Shown one piece after another: positions 5,717 to 10,891 of a DNA stretch of 10,891 bases. Under the pieces are notes generated by a model. That model saw only the letters and a list, made by a program, of their open reading frames with translations, made no database searches and was not told the origin of the DNA. The position numbers and the translations under genes are program-made. Location of the stretch: assembly GCA_039934875.1 (NCBI GenBank), contig JBDTLH010000059.1, positions 1 to 10,891 on the forward strand, written 5' to 3'. This DNA comes from JBDTLH01 sp039934875. GTDB lineage: Bacteria; Acidobacteriota; Terriglobia; Terriglobales; Acidobacteriaceae. The number at the start of each line of letters is the position of its first letter. Within the stretch, counting starts at the first letter, position 1.

Positions 5717-6676
5717 CTACTCAAGCTCCGGCAGGCTGGCCAGTACCCGTCGCGCCTCCGTCTTTATGTATTCGTTCTTATCGTTCTTTGCCAACTCGGA
5801 GAAGGTCTGGCGCACCGTCGAATCCGCCTTTACCGTCTGCAGCAGGTTGATCGCCTGGGTGCGCACTCCCGGATTGCTGTCTTTCATCAGCGCATCCAGC
5901 ACCGCATCGCGTACCCGCGTGTCCGTCGCCACATAATCGCGCAGCCCGTCCAGCGCCTTCAGCCGCACCCCCGGGTTCTTGTCATAGCGCAGGGCATACA
6001 TCAGCGCCTCCCGTACCTGTTGGTCCGCCGAACCTGCCAGCGAACTCTGGGTCAACAGATTGATCGAATCCATGCGCGTACCCGAGTTGCGCTGGCTCTG
6101 CGCGGCAAACAGCAAAAGCTGCTGGATCCTGGGATCGTTCACCGATCCCTGCGCCTGGTCGCGCATCACACGGTCGAATTTAATGTTCACCTTGGTGGGA
6201 TCGTTCGGGTCCTGCTCGATCCCGCGTATCCCCGCGATCGACGCCTCCTGCGGAGCCCCGTTTGTGGTTCCCAGTGTGGCCACCGTCGTCGCCTCGGGAT
6301 GCGCCGCAATGCGATAGGTGGTCAACGCGCCGCCCGCAAACCCCGCGATCACCAGCCCCGCCGCCAACGCCGGAGCCAGCTTCAACTGATGCATCCATCC
6401 CGCCACGTCAAAGGTCAGAAAACGCGTCCAGCCGCCCGCCTGACGCTCGTGCTCCAGCGACTCCTGCAAACGCATCCGCGATGCCGCCAGCAAACTCGCC
6501 GAAGGCTCTTCCTGCTCAGGCATAGAGAACACAGTCTTCATCGCCCGCAACTCGGTCAGCTCCTGTCGGCACTTCGCGCATCCCGCCGCGTGCATTTCGA
6601 GTTCGTGGCGGTGGTCGTCTGCGAGTTCGTCATACAGATAGAGCGCCGCATTCTGTTGCAAGTTTTCGCAATTCAT
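5717..6676 (-). CDS. Membrane anti-sigma factor: zf-HC2 domain, one TM helix, HEAT-like exported domain
   Basis: From the ATG at 6676 (AGGTGA five bases upstream; a TTG at 6691 is less likely) the product has 319 residues. The N-terminus carries C3 and H29-x3-C33-x2-C36 in MHAAGCAKC, the zinc-binding anti-sigma (ZAS, zf-HC2) signature that grips group IV sigma factors. Residues 42-95 are a linker. A single hydrophobic segment at about 101-122 (APALAAGLVIAGFAGGALT) is followed by an Ala/Thr-rich spacer. Residues 181-319 are helical pairs of HEAT type with repeated phrases: VREALMYALRYDKNPGVRLKA, VRDAVLDALMKDSNPGVRTQA and VRQTFSELAKNDKNEYIKTEA. So the sigma binder faces the cytoplasm and the HEAT-like part should face the periplasm. 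It follows the sigma gene by 78 bases. Most ZAS anti-sigma factors have a small or no defined outer domain, so this sensor is distinctive. Sigma inhibition is inferred from family and position. Confidence 0.88.
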   Translation of the reverse strand: MNCENLQQNAALYLYDELADDHRHELEMHAAGCAKCRQELTELRAMKTVFSMPEQEEPSASLLAASRMRLQESLEHERQAGGWTRFLTFDVAGWMHQLKLAPALAAGLVIAGFAGGALTTYRIAAHPEATTVATLGTTNGAPQEASIAGIRGIEQDPNDPTKVNIKFDRVMRDQAQGSVNDPRIQQLLLFAAQSQRNSGTRMDSINLLTQSSLAGSADQQVREALMYALRYDKNPGVRLKALDGLRDYVATDTRVRDAVLDALMKDSNPGVRTQAINLLQTVKADSTVRQTFSELAKNDKNEYIKTEARRVLASLPELE

Positions 6677-6693
6677 ATCATTCACCTTCAACG

Positions 6694-6743
6694 TAGCGCC
6701 GGCGCCCTCGCCGGCTGTGACGCGGACGCCCTCGTCCGCGCTA
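6694..6743. repeat. Twin-hairpin palindromic repeat inside the sigma operon
   Basis: Two perfect hairpins lie side by side: GCCGGCG-CCCT-CGCCGGC (6698-6715) and CGCGGACG-CCCT-CGTCCGCG (6721-6740). Both have the same four-base loop. The whole is bracketed by TAGCG (6694-6698) and CGCTA (6739-6743). It sits between the sigma and anti-sigma genes. No T tract follows on the minus strand. The design resembles REP/BIME-like elements; it could pause polymerase, protect mRNA ends or lower expression of the downstream genes. Confidence 0.8.
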
Positions 6744-6754
6744 TTTCATCTCCC

Positions 6755-7480
6755 TTACATTCGCATTAGCGCCAGGTCCGAGCGCAGCTTCTGCGTCGCC
6801 CGGAACAGCGTATTCTTGGCCGTCTCTTCCGTGGTATTCAACATCTCGCCGATGGTTCTCAAGCGCAACCCCTGATAGTGCTTCAGCTCGAAGACCATGC
6901 GCTCCCGCGGAGTCAATTTTTCGAGCGCCTCGGTAATTTTTCCGCCCAACTCCGCGCGCATCAAATCATGCTCCGGATTCATCGCCGCCCGCTTGTCCGG
7001 CACCTGCTCCAGCAGGTTCAGCTCCCCGCCGTCCCCATCCGCCACCACCGGACTGTCCTCCCGCCGCGTCTTGCGCTTGCGTAGATGGTCCATGCACAGG
7101 TTGGTCACGATGCGGTATATCCACGTATAGAACGAGCACTCGAAGCGAAAGCTGCCGATGTGCCGGTACGCCTTCAGAAACGCGTCCTGATAAATGTCCT
7201 CGGCCTCCGTGTCCGACCCCGTCAGGTGAAAAGCCAGCCGCAACACAGCCTGATCATAGTGACGCACCAACTCCTCGAACGCCGCGCGGTCACCGCGCTG
7301 CGCCGCCTTGATCAAGTCGCCATCGCTGCTGGATGCCCGGCTCAGAGTTGCGCTTACCATGTCTCCCTCGGCCCGTTGCCTTGGTTCCGCTCCAGGCGCC
7401 TTGGGATTGCTGTAATTATCGCTCGCTACATTCCCGATGGATATGGACGGAAAGGCGAGCGTCGTGACCCGCATATCCAT
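6755..7480 (-). CDS. ECF (group IV, RpoE-like) RNA polymerase sigma factor
   Basis: The 241-residue product has the two helical domains of an ECF sigma factor. Sigma-2 is at about 54-137: the core-binding DIYQDAFLKAYRHIGSFR and the -10 reading FYTWIYRIVTNLCMDHLRKR. A linker with acidic and Gly-rich residues (142-175) follows. Sigma-4 is at about 180-237: LTPRERMVFELKHYQGLRLR, then IGEMLNTTEETAKNTLFRA, the helix-turn-helix for the -35. There is no sigma-3 and no SnoaL-type C-terminal extension. About 50 residues precede sigma-2. Three starts are plausible: ATG 7480 and ATG 7474 share AAAGGGGAG, while ATG 7360 has GAGG five bases upstream and would give a standard-length protein. The gene leads an operon with its anti-sigma factor. 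Family call is firm; the target promoters are unknown. Confidence 0.95.
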   Translation of the reverse strand: MDMRVTTLAFPSISIGNVASDNYSNPKAPGAEPRQRAEGDMVSATLSRASSSDGDLIKAAQRGDRAAFEELVRHYDQAVLRLAFHLTGSDTEAEDIYQDAFLKAYRHIGSFRFECSFYTWIYRIVTNLCMDHLRKRKTRREDSPVVADGDGGELNLLEQVPDKRAAMNPEHDLMRAELGGKITEALEKLTPRERMVFELKHYQGLRLRTIGEMLNTTEETAKNTLFRATQKLRSDLALMRM

Positions 7481-7502
7481 CTGCTCCCCTTTAAGCTCCG
7501 GC

Positions 7503-7535
7503 GCTTCCGCCGAAGCCCATTGTGTCTCTTACACA
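7503..7535 (-). promoter_or_regulatory. Short inverted repeats in the upstream region of the sigma gene
   Basis: GCTTC-CGCC-GAAGC (7503-7516) and TGTGT-CTCTT-ACACA (7521-7535) are two adjacent five-base-pair inverted repeats, 23 to 55 bases before the sigma start at 7480. They could be leader hairpins or a small operator. I find no convincing -35/-10 pair, either sigma-70 or ECF type, nearby, so the operon promoter is not placed. Confidence 0.35.
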
Positions 7536-7567
7536 GGGATAGACGGACGGGTGGGGAAAAGGTGAGA

Positions 7568-7649
7568 AGCGGTGTCCTTTATCAGGCTGGCTTCAGCCGC
7601 AGAGGATAAGCGGCGTCCTCTACCAGGCTGGCTTCAGCCGCGGAGGAGG
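7568..7649. repeat. 41-base direct repeat, two copies
   Basis: Two adjoining 41-base copies (7568-7608 and 7609-7649) differ at about six positions. Each carries the hairpin GGCTG-GCTT-CAGCC flanked by TCCT(C/T) and GAGGA, which could pair as an outer stem. The element lies in the 312-base gap between the sigma gene (minus) and the DCC gene (plus), that is, in their shared upstream region. The rest of that gap, about 7650-7792, holds no gene or promoter that I can support. Confidence 0.85.
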
Positions 7650-7792
7650 GGCTCGCGAACCATCGCCTCAACTCCTTGCTGGGTGCGGGTGCAGCCGTCC
7701 GCAAAACGTATATTTCATGCTCAGTCTGCTCGCGTTTGCAGTGTCCCAGAATTCCTGACAACCGCTCCCCGGCCCATGACAACTAATCAGAC

Positions 7793-8167
7793 ATGGTCAA
7801 TAACAACAATGTCCCCGGAATCGTCTTCTACATCGACGGTAACTGTCGCTTCTGCCGCTGGGGATCGCACATCTTCCGGCGCGCGGTCGGCCTCAAAGGC
7901 GCCGCCATACGCTTTTCCTCCTCTGACCCCGAGATGCACCAGCTCATGCGGCAGAAGAACTCCTGGATACTACGCACCGCCTCCGGCGACATTCATTTCG
8001 GCTTCGACGCCATCACCTACGCCGTCTCCCGCTCGCCCCGTAGATGGCTGCGCTGGCTGACTCCGTTCATGCGCCTCCGTCCCATCCAATTCATCGGGCA
8101 GGCATTCTATGAACTGATTACCGCCTCTCGTCCGCTGCTCTCTAAGCTGGTTCCCGCAACGGCATAG
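7793..8167 (+). CDS. DCC-family (DUF393) thiol-disulfide oxidoreductase-like protein
   Basis: The 124-residue product begins with the family hallmark: VFYIDGNCRFC, where DGxCxxC places Cys at 18 and 21 right after the first strand, as in thioredoxin-fold proteins. The next part, FRRAVGLKGAAIRFSSSDPE, then H-Q-L, SWILRT and GFDAITYAVSR, follows the DCC/DUF393 layout (helix, strand, then a helix-rich end with RWLRWLTPFMRL). Length is normal. No signal peptide is seen, so it should be cytoplasmic. Members are annotated as thiol-disulfide oxidoreductases, but their substrates are mostly undefined. The ribosome site before the ATG is weak; the preceding ATG at 7774 is in a different frame. It diverges from the sigma operon and seems to be a single gene. 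Confidence 0.88.
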   Translation: MVNNNNVPGIVFYIDGNCRFCRWGSHIFRRAVGLKGAAIRFSSSDPEMHQLMRQKNSWILRTASGDIHFGFDAITYAVSRSPRRWLRWLTPFMRLRPIQFIGQAFYELITASRPLLSKLVPATA

Positions 8168-8170
8168 GAA

Positions 8171-8240
8171 AGCTGCCAGTCGCCAGTCACCAGTCACTGG
8201 CAGCCGATCACTGGCAGCTGGCGTCTGGAAGCTGGCGACT
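8171..8240. repeat. Nested inverted and direct repeats built on CCAGTC/CTGGC
   Basis: AGCTGCCAGT (8171-8180) has a perfect inverted copy ACTGGCAGCT (8210-8219). AGTCGCCAG (8178-8186) has a perfect inverted copy CTGGCGACT (8232-8240). CCAGT-C-ACTGG (8190-8200) is a third palindrome in the middle. The CCAGTC unit recurs directly at 7 to 8 base spacing. The block directly follows the DCC gene. It has no trailing T tract, so I call it a repeat rather than a terminator, though it could fold strongly in RNA. Confidence 0.8.
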
Positions 8241-8252
8241 TACAGCTTCTGA

Positions 8253-8281
8253 TTGAATATAGAATGGAACCACGGTAGAAT
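8253..8281 (+). promoter_or_regulatory. Candidate sigma-70-type promoter of rplU-rpmA
   Basis: TTGAAT (8253-8258; 4 of 6) and TAGAAT (8276-8281; 5 of 6) are separated by exactly 17 bases. Transcription would begin near 8288, giving a leader of roughly 130 bases before rplU. Confidence 0.6.
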
Positions 8282-8365
8282 GGTTATGTCGTGAGCTGCC
8301 GCCTGTTCTCCTGAAGCTGGGCGCCGCTACGGCTTTAACGACACAAATCTAATCTCATGAGCAGG

Positions 8366-8405
8366 CCCCGCCGTTCCAGTTATAGAGCTGTCGCGCAGCG
8401 CGGGG
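8366..8405 (+). promoter_or_regulatory. Paired leader element ahead of rplU
   Basis: CCCCGC (8366-8371) can pair with GCGGGG (8400-8405), closing a 28-base loop just before the strong ribosome site GGAGG (8413-8417; four bases from the ATG). The position suits a regulatory leader. L21 operons of some other bacteria are known to carry such leaders, but I cannot match this one to a described class. Confidence 0.35.
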
Positions 8406-8421
8406 TTCAGGTGGAGGAACC

Positions 8422-8763
8422 ATGTACGCGGTCATCAAGGCCGGTGGTAAACAATATCGCGTCGCCCCCGGCGATGTGATTCGAGTGGAGAAAATGGCTT
8501 CCACGAGTGAAGATGGCAGCGTCGAGTTGACCGACGTGATCGCCGTCTCCGGCAACAACGGACTGCAATCCGGCGAAGGCGCCCGGGTGCTGGCCAGCGT
8601 AGTCGAGCACGGACGCGGCGAGAAGATCATCGTCTTCAAGTTCAAGCGCAAGAAGCAGTATAAGAAGACCCAGGGACACCGCCAGGCATACACCGCGTTG
8701 CGCATCAACGAGATCGCCCACAACGGCGAGTCTTACAAGCAGGAGAACTCTCATGGCAAGTAA
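8422..8763 (+). CDS. rplU: 50S ribosomal protein L21
   Basis: L21 binds 23S rRNA in the large ribosomal subunit. The 113-residue product starts MYAVIKAGGKQYRVAPGDVI, the family opening, and contains the conserved IVFKFKRKKQYKKTQGHRQ block (about 72-90) that contacts rRNA, followed by LRINEI. The last residues past about 100 (GESYKQENSHGK) form a short tail. The ATG has a strong GGAGG site four bases upstream. Its final 11 bases overlap the start of rpmA, and the rpmA ribosome site (AGGAGA) lies inside this tail, so the two are translated together. No obg gene follows, unlike the common rplU-rpmA-obg order. Confidence 0.97.
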   Translation: MYAVIKAGGKQYRVAPGDVIRVEKMASTSEDGSVELTDVIAVSGNNGLQSGEGARVLASVVEHGRGEKIIVFKFKRKKQYKKTQGHRQAYTALRINEIAHNGESYKQENSHGK

Positions 8764-9034
8764 AAAAGGCGCAGGCTCGACACGCAACGGGCGCGACTCC
8801 AACGCCCAGCGGCTGGGCGTGAAACGCTTCGGCGGACAGTTCGTCACCGGCGGCTCCATTCTGGTGCGGCAGCGCGGCACTCCCCTGAAACCCGGCCTGA
8901 ACGTCGGCTTGGGCAGCGACGACACCCTCTTCGCCAAGATCGACGGCGTGGTGAAGTTCATCGATCGCGGCCGCCGCGGACGCTTCGTCGCCATCGAACC
9001 CCGTATGACCAATCCAGCCGCGGCGCAAGCCTAA
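8753..9034 (+). CDS. rpmA: 50S ribosomal protein L27
   Basis: L27 lies at the peptidyl-transferase centre of the large subunit, its N-terminus reaching toward the tRNA acceptor ends. The 93-residue product starts MASKKGAGSTRNGRDSNAQR, then LGVKRFGGQFV and GSILVRQRGT, all hallmark L27 segments. The conserved Gly- and Lys-rich N-terminus begins directly at the initiator, so there is no Firmicutes-type cleavable N-terminal extension. The tail after RRGRFVAIEP (residues about 85-93) is short and variable. It overlaps rplU by 11 bases in another frame and is followed by an intrinsic terminator, closing the operon. Confidence 0.97.
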   Translation: MASKKGAGSTRNGRDSNAQRLGVKRFGGQFVTGGSILVRQRGTPLKPGLNVGLGSDDTLFAKIDGVVKFIDRGRRGRFVAIEPRMTNPAAAQA

Positions 9035-9057
9035 GCGAACCCAACTCTCAGTGAAAG

Positions 9058-9084
9058 CCCCGTCCAGATTTGGGCGGGGTTTTT
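9058..9084 (+). terminator. Rho-independent terminator of rplU-rpmA
   Basis: CCCCGTCC (9058-9065) pairs with GGGCGGGG (9072-9079), eight base pairs with one G-T pair, around the loop AGATTT. TTTTT follows at 9080-9084. It lies 23 bases after the rpmA stop. Confidence 0.9.
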
Positions 9085-9189
9085 GTTCGCCTCGTCCTCA
9101 TCGAAAGCGCAACAATCAGGATAGTCACCTTGCGCAGTGTTCATAGTCAGAGCGCGCCGCCCAACCGCGAAATGGTAAAGTGTGAAATC

Positions 9190-9213
9190 ATGCCGCCCCA
9201 CCCCACCTCATAA
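9190..9213 (+). promoter_or_regulatory. Possible seven-codon upstream ORF (MPPHPTS)
   Basis: An ATG at 9190 opens a frame of seven codons (M-P-P-H-P-T-S) ending in TAA at 9211-9213, three bases before the ATG of the following GNAT-like gene. That gene has no purine-rich ribosome site of its own (the preceding bases are C-rich), while GTAAAGTG upstream of 9190 could serve weakly. Proline-rich short ORFs can stall ribosomes. Chance is a real alternative. Confidence 0.25.
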
Positions 9214-9216
9214 ATC

Positions 9217-10188
9217 ATGCTTTCCCCCCTGAACATCCGCCCCTTCAACGGAGACTTCAACTCCCTCGCCTCCCTCATGCAAGACTCCTGGAGCGAGAAC
9301 CGCGAACAGCCGTTGTTTTATTCCGCGCAGTACCTCCGCAGCTATCTCACCGCCCCCGGCGCCAACTCCGAACTCATGCCTGCCGCCATGGCTGAAGAGG
9401 AATTGGTCGGATTCATAGCTGGAATGCCGAGAGCTGTCCGCAACCACGGGCGTGGCGAATCGTGGGCTCTCAGTTGCTTTCTTACCGTCGCCCGGGAACG
9501 CAAAAAACTCGGCATCGGGCCAATGCTTTGGGGTGAGTTGTTGCGCCGCTGCCGCGCAGCCGGCATGGACGGCATGATCTCCTATTGCGTCGAAGGTGAC
9601 CCCATGAATCGCATGGTAGAGGCACTCGGGCGCATTCTCGAATTTCCCACCCGTCGCGTCTTCACCCTTGAGTTCATGGCCCGTCCGCTTACCGGTCTCA
9701 CCCCGACTCAGACTCAAGCCCCTCCGAGCCCCGAAGCTGCCGGCGCGTTGCTCGGCAACTTCGCCAACGCTCTTTGCTCCGAGCGCGGGTTCGTCCGCCA
9801 ATGGACCCCGGAAGAATCGCAATGGCACTGCGTCGCTCGTCTCGGCGTCATCACATCCATCGGCAAAGACTCTCGTGGGATGCTCTGCGGTGCCGTCGCC
9901 GACGTCCAGGACCGCGAGGCAATCGCAAAATGTCTGTTCATTGATGATGTGTTTTGGGGGGACCTCGACCAGCACGAGAGCGCACAGATGCTCTCCAACT
10001 TGCTCGCCCAGGCGCACGCCGCCGGCGCCGTCCTCGCAATCTGTCCTCTGGCCGGATACATTGATTACGCCCCGCTCCGCACTGCCGGCTTCCGCCGCAC
10101 CAAGCGCCGCCTCCACATGTATCTAACCTCCTGGAGCGACGCCCTCCCCCTCCAGCCCCTCTCCTCCGCCTACATCGACGTCTTCTGA
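9217..10188 (+). CDS. Two-part GNAT-like acetyltransferase
   Basis: The 323-residue product is twice the length of a single GNAT domain. Residues about 5-155 look like a full domain: LNIRPFNGDF as the first strand, VGFIAGMPRAV as the central hairpin, LSCFLTVARERKKLGIGPML as motif A (the usual Q/R position holds K96, then G99-I-G101), and ISYCVEGDPMNRMVEALG for the following strand-helix. After a Pro/Thr-rich linker (158-173), residues about 175-320 have a second strand-helix series (CLFIDDVFW, LLAQAHAAGAVLAICPLAGY, LRTAGFRRTKRRLHMYLTSW) that resembles the back half of a GNAT domain but lacks a clear motif A, so it may not bind acetyl-CoA. The substrate is unknown and no signal peptide is seen. 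The ATG at 9217 has no evident ribosome site. It is monocistronic and convergent with the DUF4440 gene. Confidence 0.75.
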   Translation: MLSPLNIRPFNGDFNSLASLMQDSWSENREQPLFYSAQYLRSYLTAPGANSELMPAAMAEEELVGFIAGMPRAVRNHGRGESWALSCFLTVARERKKLGIGPMLWGELLRRCRAAGMDGMISYCVEGDPMNRMVEALGRILEFPTRRVFTLEFMARPLTGLTPTQTQAPPSPEAAGALLGNFANALCSERGFVRQWTPEESQWHCVARLGVITSIGKDSRGMLCGAVADVQDREAIAKCLFIDDVFWGDLDQHESAQMLSNLLAQAHAAGAVLAICPLAGYIDYAPLRTAGFRRTKRRLHMYLTSWSDALPLQPLSSAYIDVF

Positions 10189-10224
10189 GCGGCCCCGGCG
10201 GCCACTTTCATTGCACGGTAAAGC

Positions 10225-10263
10225 GCGTCCCGGATAAGCGAGATAAGAGCATCTCAGGGACGC
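10225..10263. repeat. Long hairpin between convergent genes
   Basis: GCGTCCC (10225-10231) pairs with GGGACGC (10257-10263), and inside it GAGAT (10240-10244) pairs with ATCTC (10251-10255). The structure overlaps the last codons of the minus-strand DUF4440 gene and lies 37 bases past the plus-strand GNAT-like stop. There is no T tract on either side, so termination is only a possibility. Confidence 0.5.
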
Positions 10264-10730
10264 TTCGCCAGAGCAACCGCCGTAAAAACTACTTGCCACT
10301 GGCCGTTCCTTCTTGTCCAGGTGTCGGCAAACCGTGCATTTTGAATGTATGGCTTTCCCTGGTCCGTGCCGGTGAGGTGTACCCATCCTCCAAGAATCAC
10401 CGTGTCTCCATAAATTCGTTGAAAGGGCTTCTCCACTGAATAAGGATCATTCTTCACTCCCTTGCCGGCAACCACATCCAGCAGCACTTTCTTATCGCCC
10501 AGCGTTCCATCCCCGCGCATGATGAGGTAGTCGTCGGAGACCAGACGATTAAGCACAGCGCGGTCACCGTTGATCTGTGCGCGATCATATTCCCTGGCTG
10601 CAACTTCCAGCGCCGGATCCAGATCGTGATACTGAGCTGCCGCACAAAACGGCGCTTGCGGAAAGCTGGCTCCCGCGATGAAGATCAGCAGGACCATGAA
10701 TCGATTGCGCATTCCCGAATGAAAAAACAT
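10254..10730 (-). CDS. Exported DUF4440 / NTF2-like (SnoaL-type) protein
   Basis: The 158-residue product has a signal peptide (core FMVLLIFIAGASFPQA, end near FCAAA-Q), so the mature part is probably periplasmic. Residues 36-155 fit the NTF2-like cone: a first helix ALEVAAREYDRAQINGDRAV, then LVSDDYLIMRGDG, a middle helix KKVLLDVVAGKG, and strands GDTVILGGWVHLTGT, NARFADTWTRRNGQWQVVFT. The R-F-x-D-x-W ... G-x-W-Q-V-V pattern is typical of DUF4440. Such domains can be enzymes or ligand binders, and no reaction can be assigned. The ATG at 10730 has GAGG five bases upstream; an ATG at 10712 would also leave a signal peptide. It converges on the two-part GNAT gene and has no operon partner in view. 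Confidence 0.88.
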   Translation of the reverse strand: MFFHSGMRNRFMVLLIFIAGASFPQAPFCAAAQYHDLDPALEVAAREYDRAQINGDRAVLNRLVSDDYLIMRGDGTLGDKKVLLDVVAGKGVKNDPYSVEKPFQRIYGDTVILGGWVHLTGTDQGKPYIQNARFADTWTRRNGQWQVVFTAVALAKRP

Positions 10731-10810
10731 TGAATCCTCATGAATTTGTTACCAAGTGTAGAACGTCCCGGTGGAATGACCTCGGTATAACTATCCGTTG
10801 TGAAATTCTT

Positions 10811-10876
10811 GGGTGGAGCCCCGGGCTTCACAGCGAAAAAACGCTGTTTTGGGTTGACCCTCGGCCTCAGCCGGGG
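10811..10876. repeat. Palindrome-rich stretch upstream of the DUF4440 gene
   Basis: Three small hairpins follow each other: CAGCG-AAAAAA-CGCTG (10831-10846), followed by TTTT; GGGT-TG-ACCC (10851-10860); and CCTCGGC-CTCA-GCCGGGG (10859-10876, one G-T pair). AGCCC and GGGCT flank a C at 10817-10827. On the plus strand the first hairpin with its TTTT looks like a weak terminator, but no plus-strand gene precedes it. No supported gene lies between 10731 and the window end. Confidence 0.55.
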
Positions 10877-10891
10877 ATAAGTCACTGGAAA

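Noticed and set aside
5696..6769. 357-codon plus-strand frame opposite the anti-sigma gene
   Set aside because: Long but Arg/His/Gln-rich, no domain, and it crosses the twin-hairpin repeat; the minus-strand gene has clear domains.
7568..7649. CRISPR-like repeat
   Set aside because: Only two copies, directly adjoining, with no spacer between them and no cas genes nearby.
7582..7782. 66-codon minus-strand frame through the 41-base repeats
   Set aside because: Its C-terminal half is translated repeat DNA and there is no ribosome site; most likely not a gene.
8171..8240. Intrinsic terminator of the DCC gene
   Set aside because: The inverted repeats are strong but no T tract follows, and the loops are long.
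9208..10116. 302-codon minus-strand frame opposite the GNAT-like gene
   Set aside because: Gly/Ala/Glu-rich antisense shadow with no motifs, whereas the plus strand has GNAT features.
10685..10885. 66-codon minus-strand frame overlapping the DUF4440 start
   Set aside because: Its start lies in palindromic repeat DNA and its end is out of frame inside the signal peptide region.

Overview
The window looks like a chromosomal segment of an acidobacterium, most likely class Terriglobia. The evidence is indirect. The DNA is moderately GC-rich. There is a PEP-CTERM surface protein. An ECF sigma factor / zinc-finger anti-sigma / DUF4097 / PDZ gene order is present, a layout I associate with Acidobacteriota. 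The intergenic DNA carries several simple palindromic or tandem repeats. No 16S rRNA or tRNA gene is present to confirm the placement.

Layout. The left edge holds 31 in-frame codons of an unidentified protein and then about 450 bases without a convincing gene. A GNAT acetyltransferase (minus strand) diverges from rpsT (ribosomal protein S20, plus strand), which has a candidate promoter, a strongly paired 5' leader and an intrinsic terminator. Converging on rpsT is a minus-strand block: a PEP-CTERM exported protein, preceded by a Phd/YefM antitoxin and a FitB/VapC-type PIN toxin that overlap by four bases. An intrinsic terminator separates this block from the main feature of the window.

The main feature is a four-gene minus-strand operon at about 7480 to 3297. 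In transcription order it encodes an RpoE-like ECF sigma factor, a membrane-spanning zf-HC2 anti-sigma factor whose exported half is built of HEAT-like helical repeats, an exported DUF4097 protein with a regular 18-residue repeat, and an exported twin-PDZ protein ending in a coiled coil. The probable logic is cell-envelope stress sensing. The anti-sigma factor would hold the sigma factor at the membrane, and the two exported proteins would be sensors, effectors or regulators of its release. This is inference from domains and gene order.

To the right, on the plus strand, lie a DCC/DUF393 thiol-disulfide protein, the ribosomal pair rplU-rpmA (with promoter, paired leader and terminator) and a large two-part GNAT-like protein. 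An exported DUF4440/NTF2-like protein converges on the latter from the minus strand. The right edge is a palindrome-rich stretch.

Six stretches of non-coding repeats of different kinds interrupt the gene array, two of them inside the sigma operon. I see no CRISPR array, insertion sequence, prophage, tRNA or rRNA.
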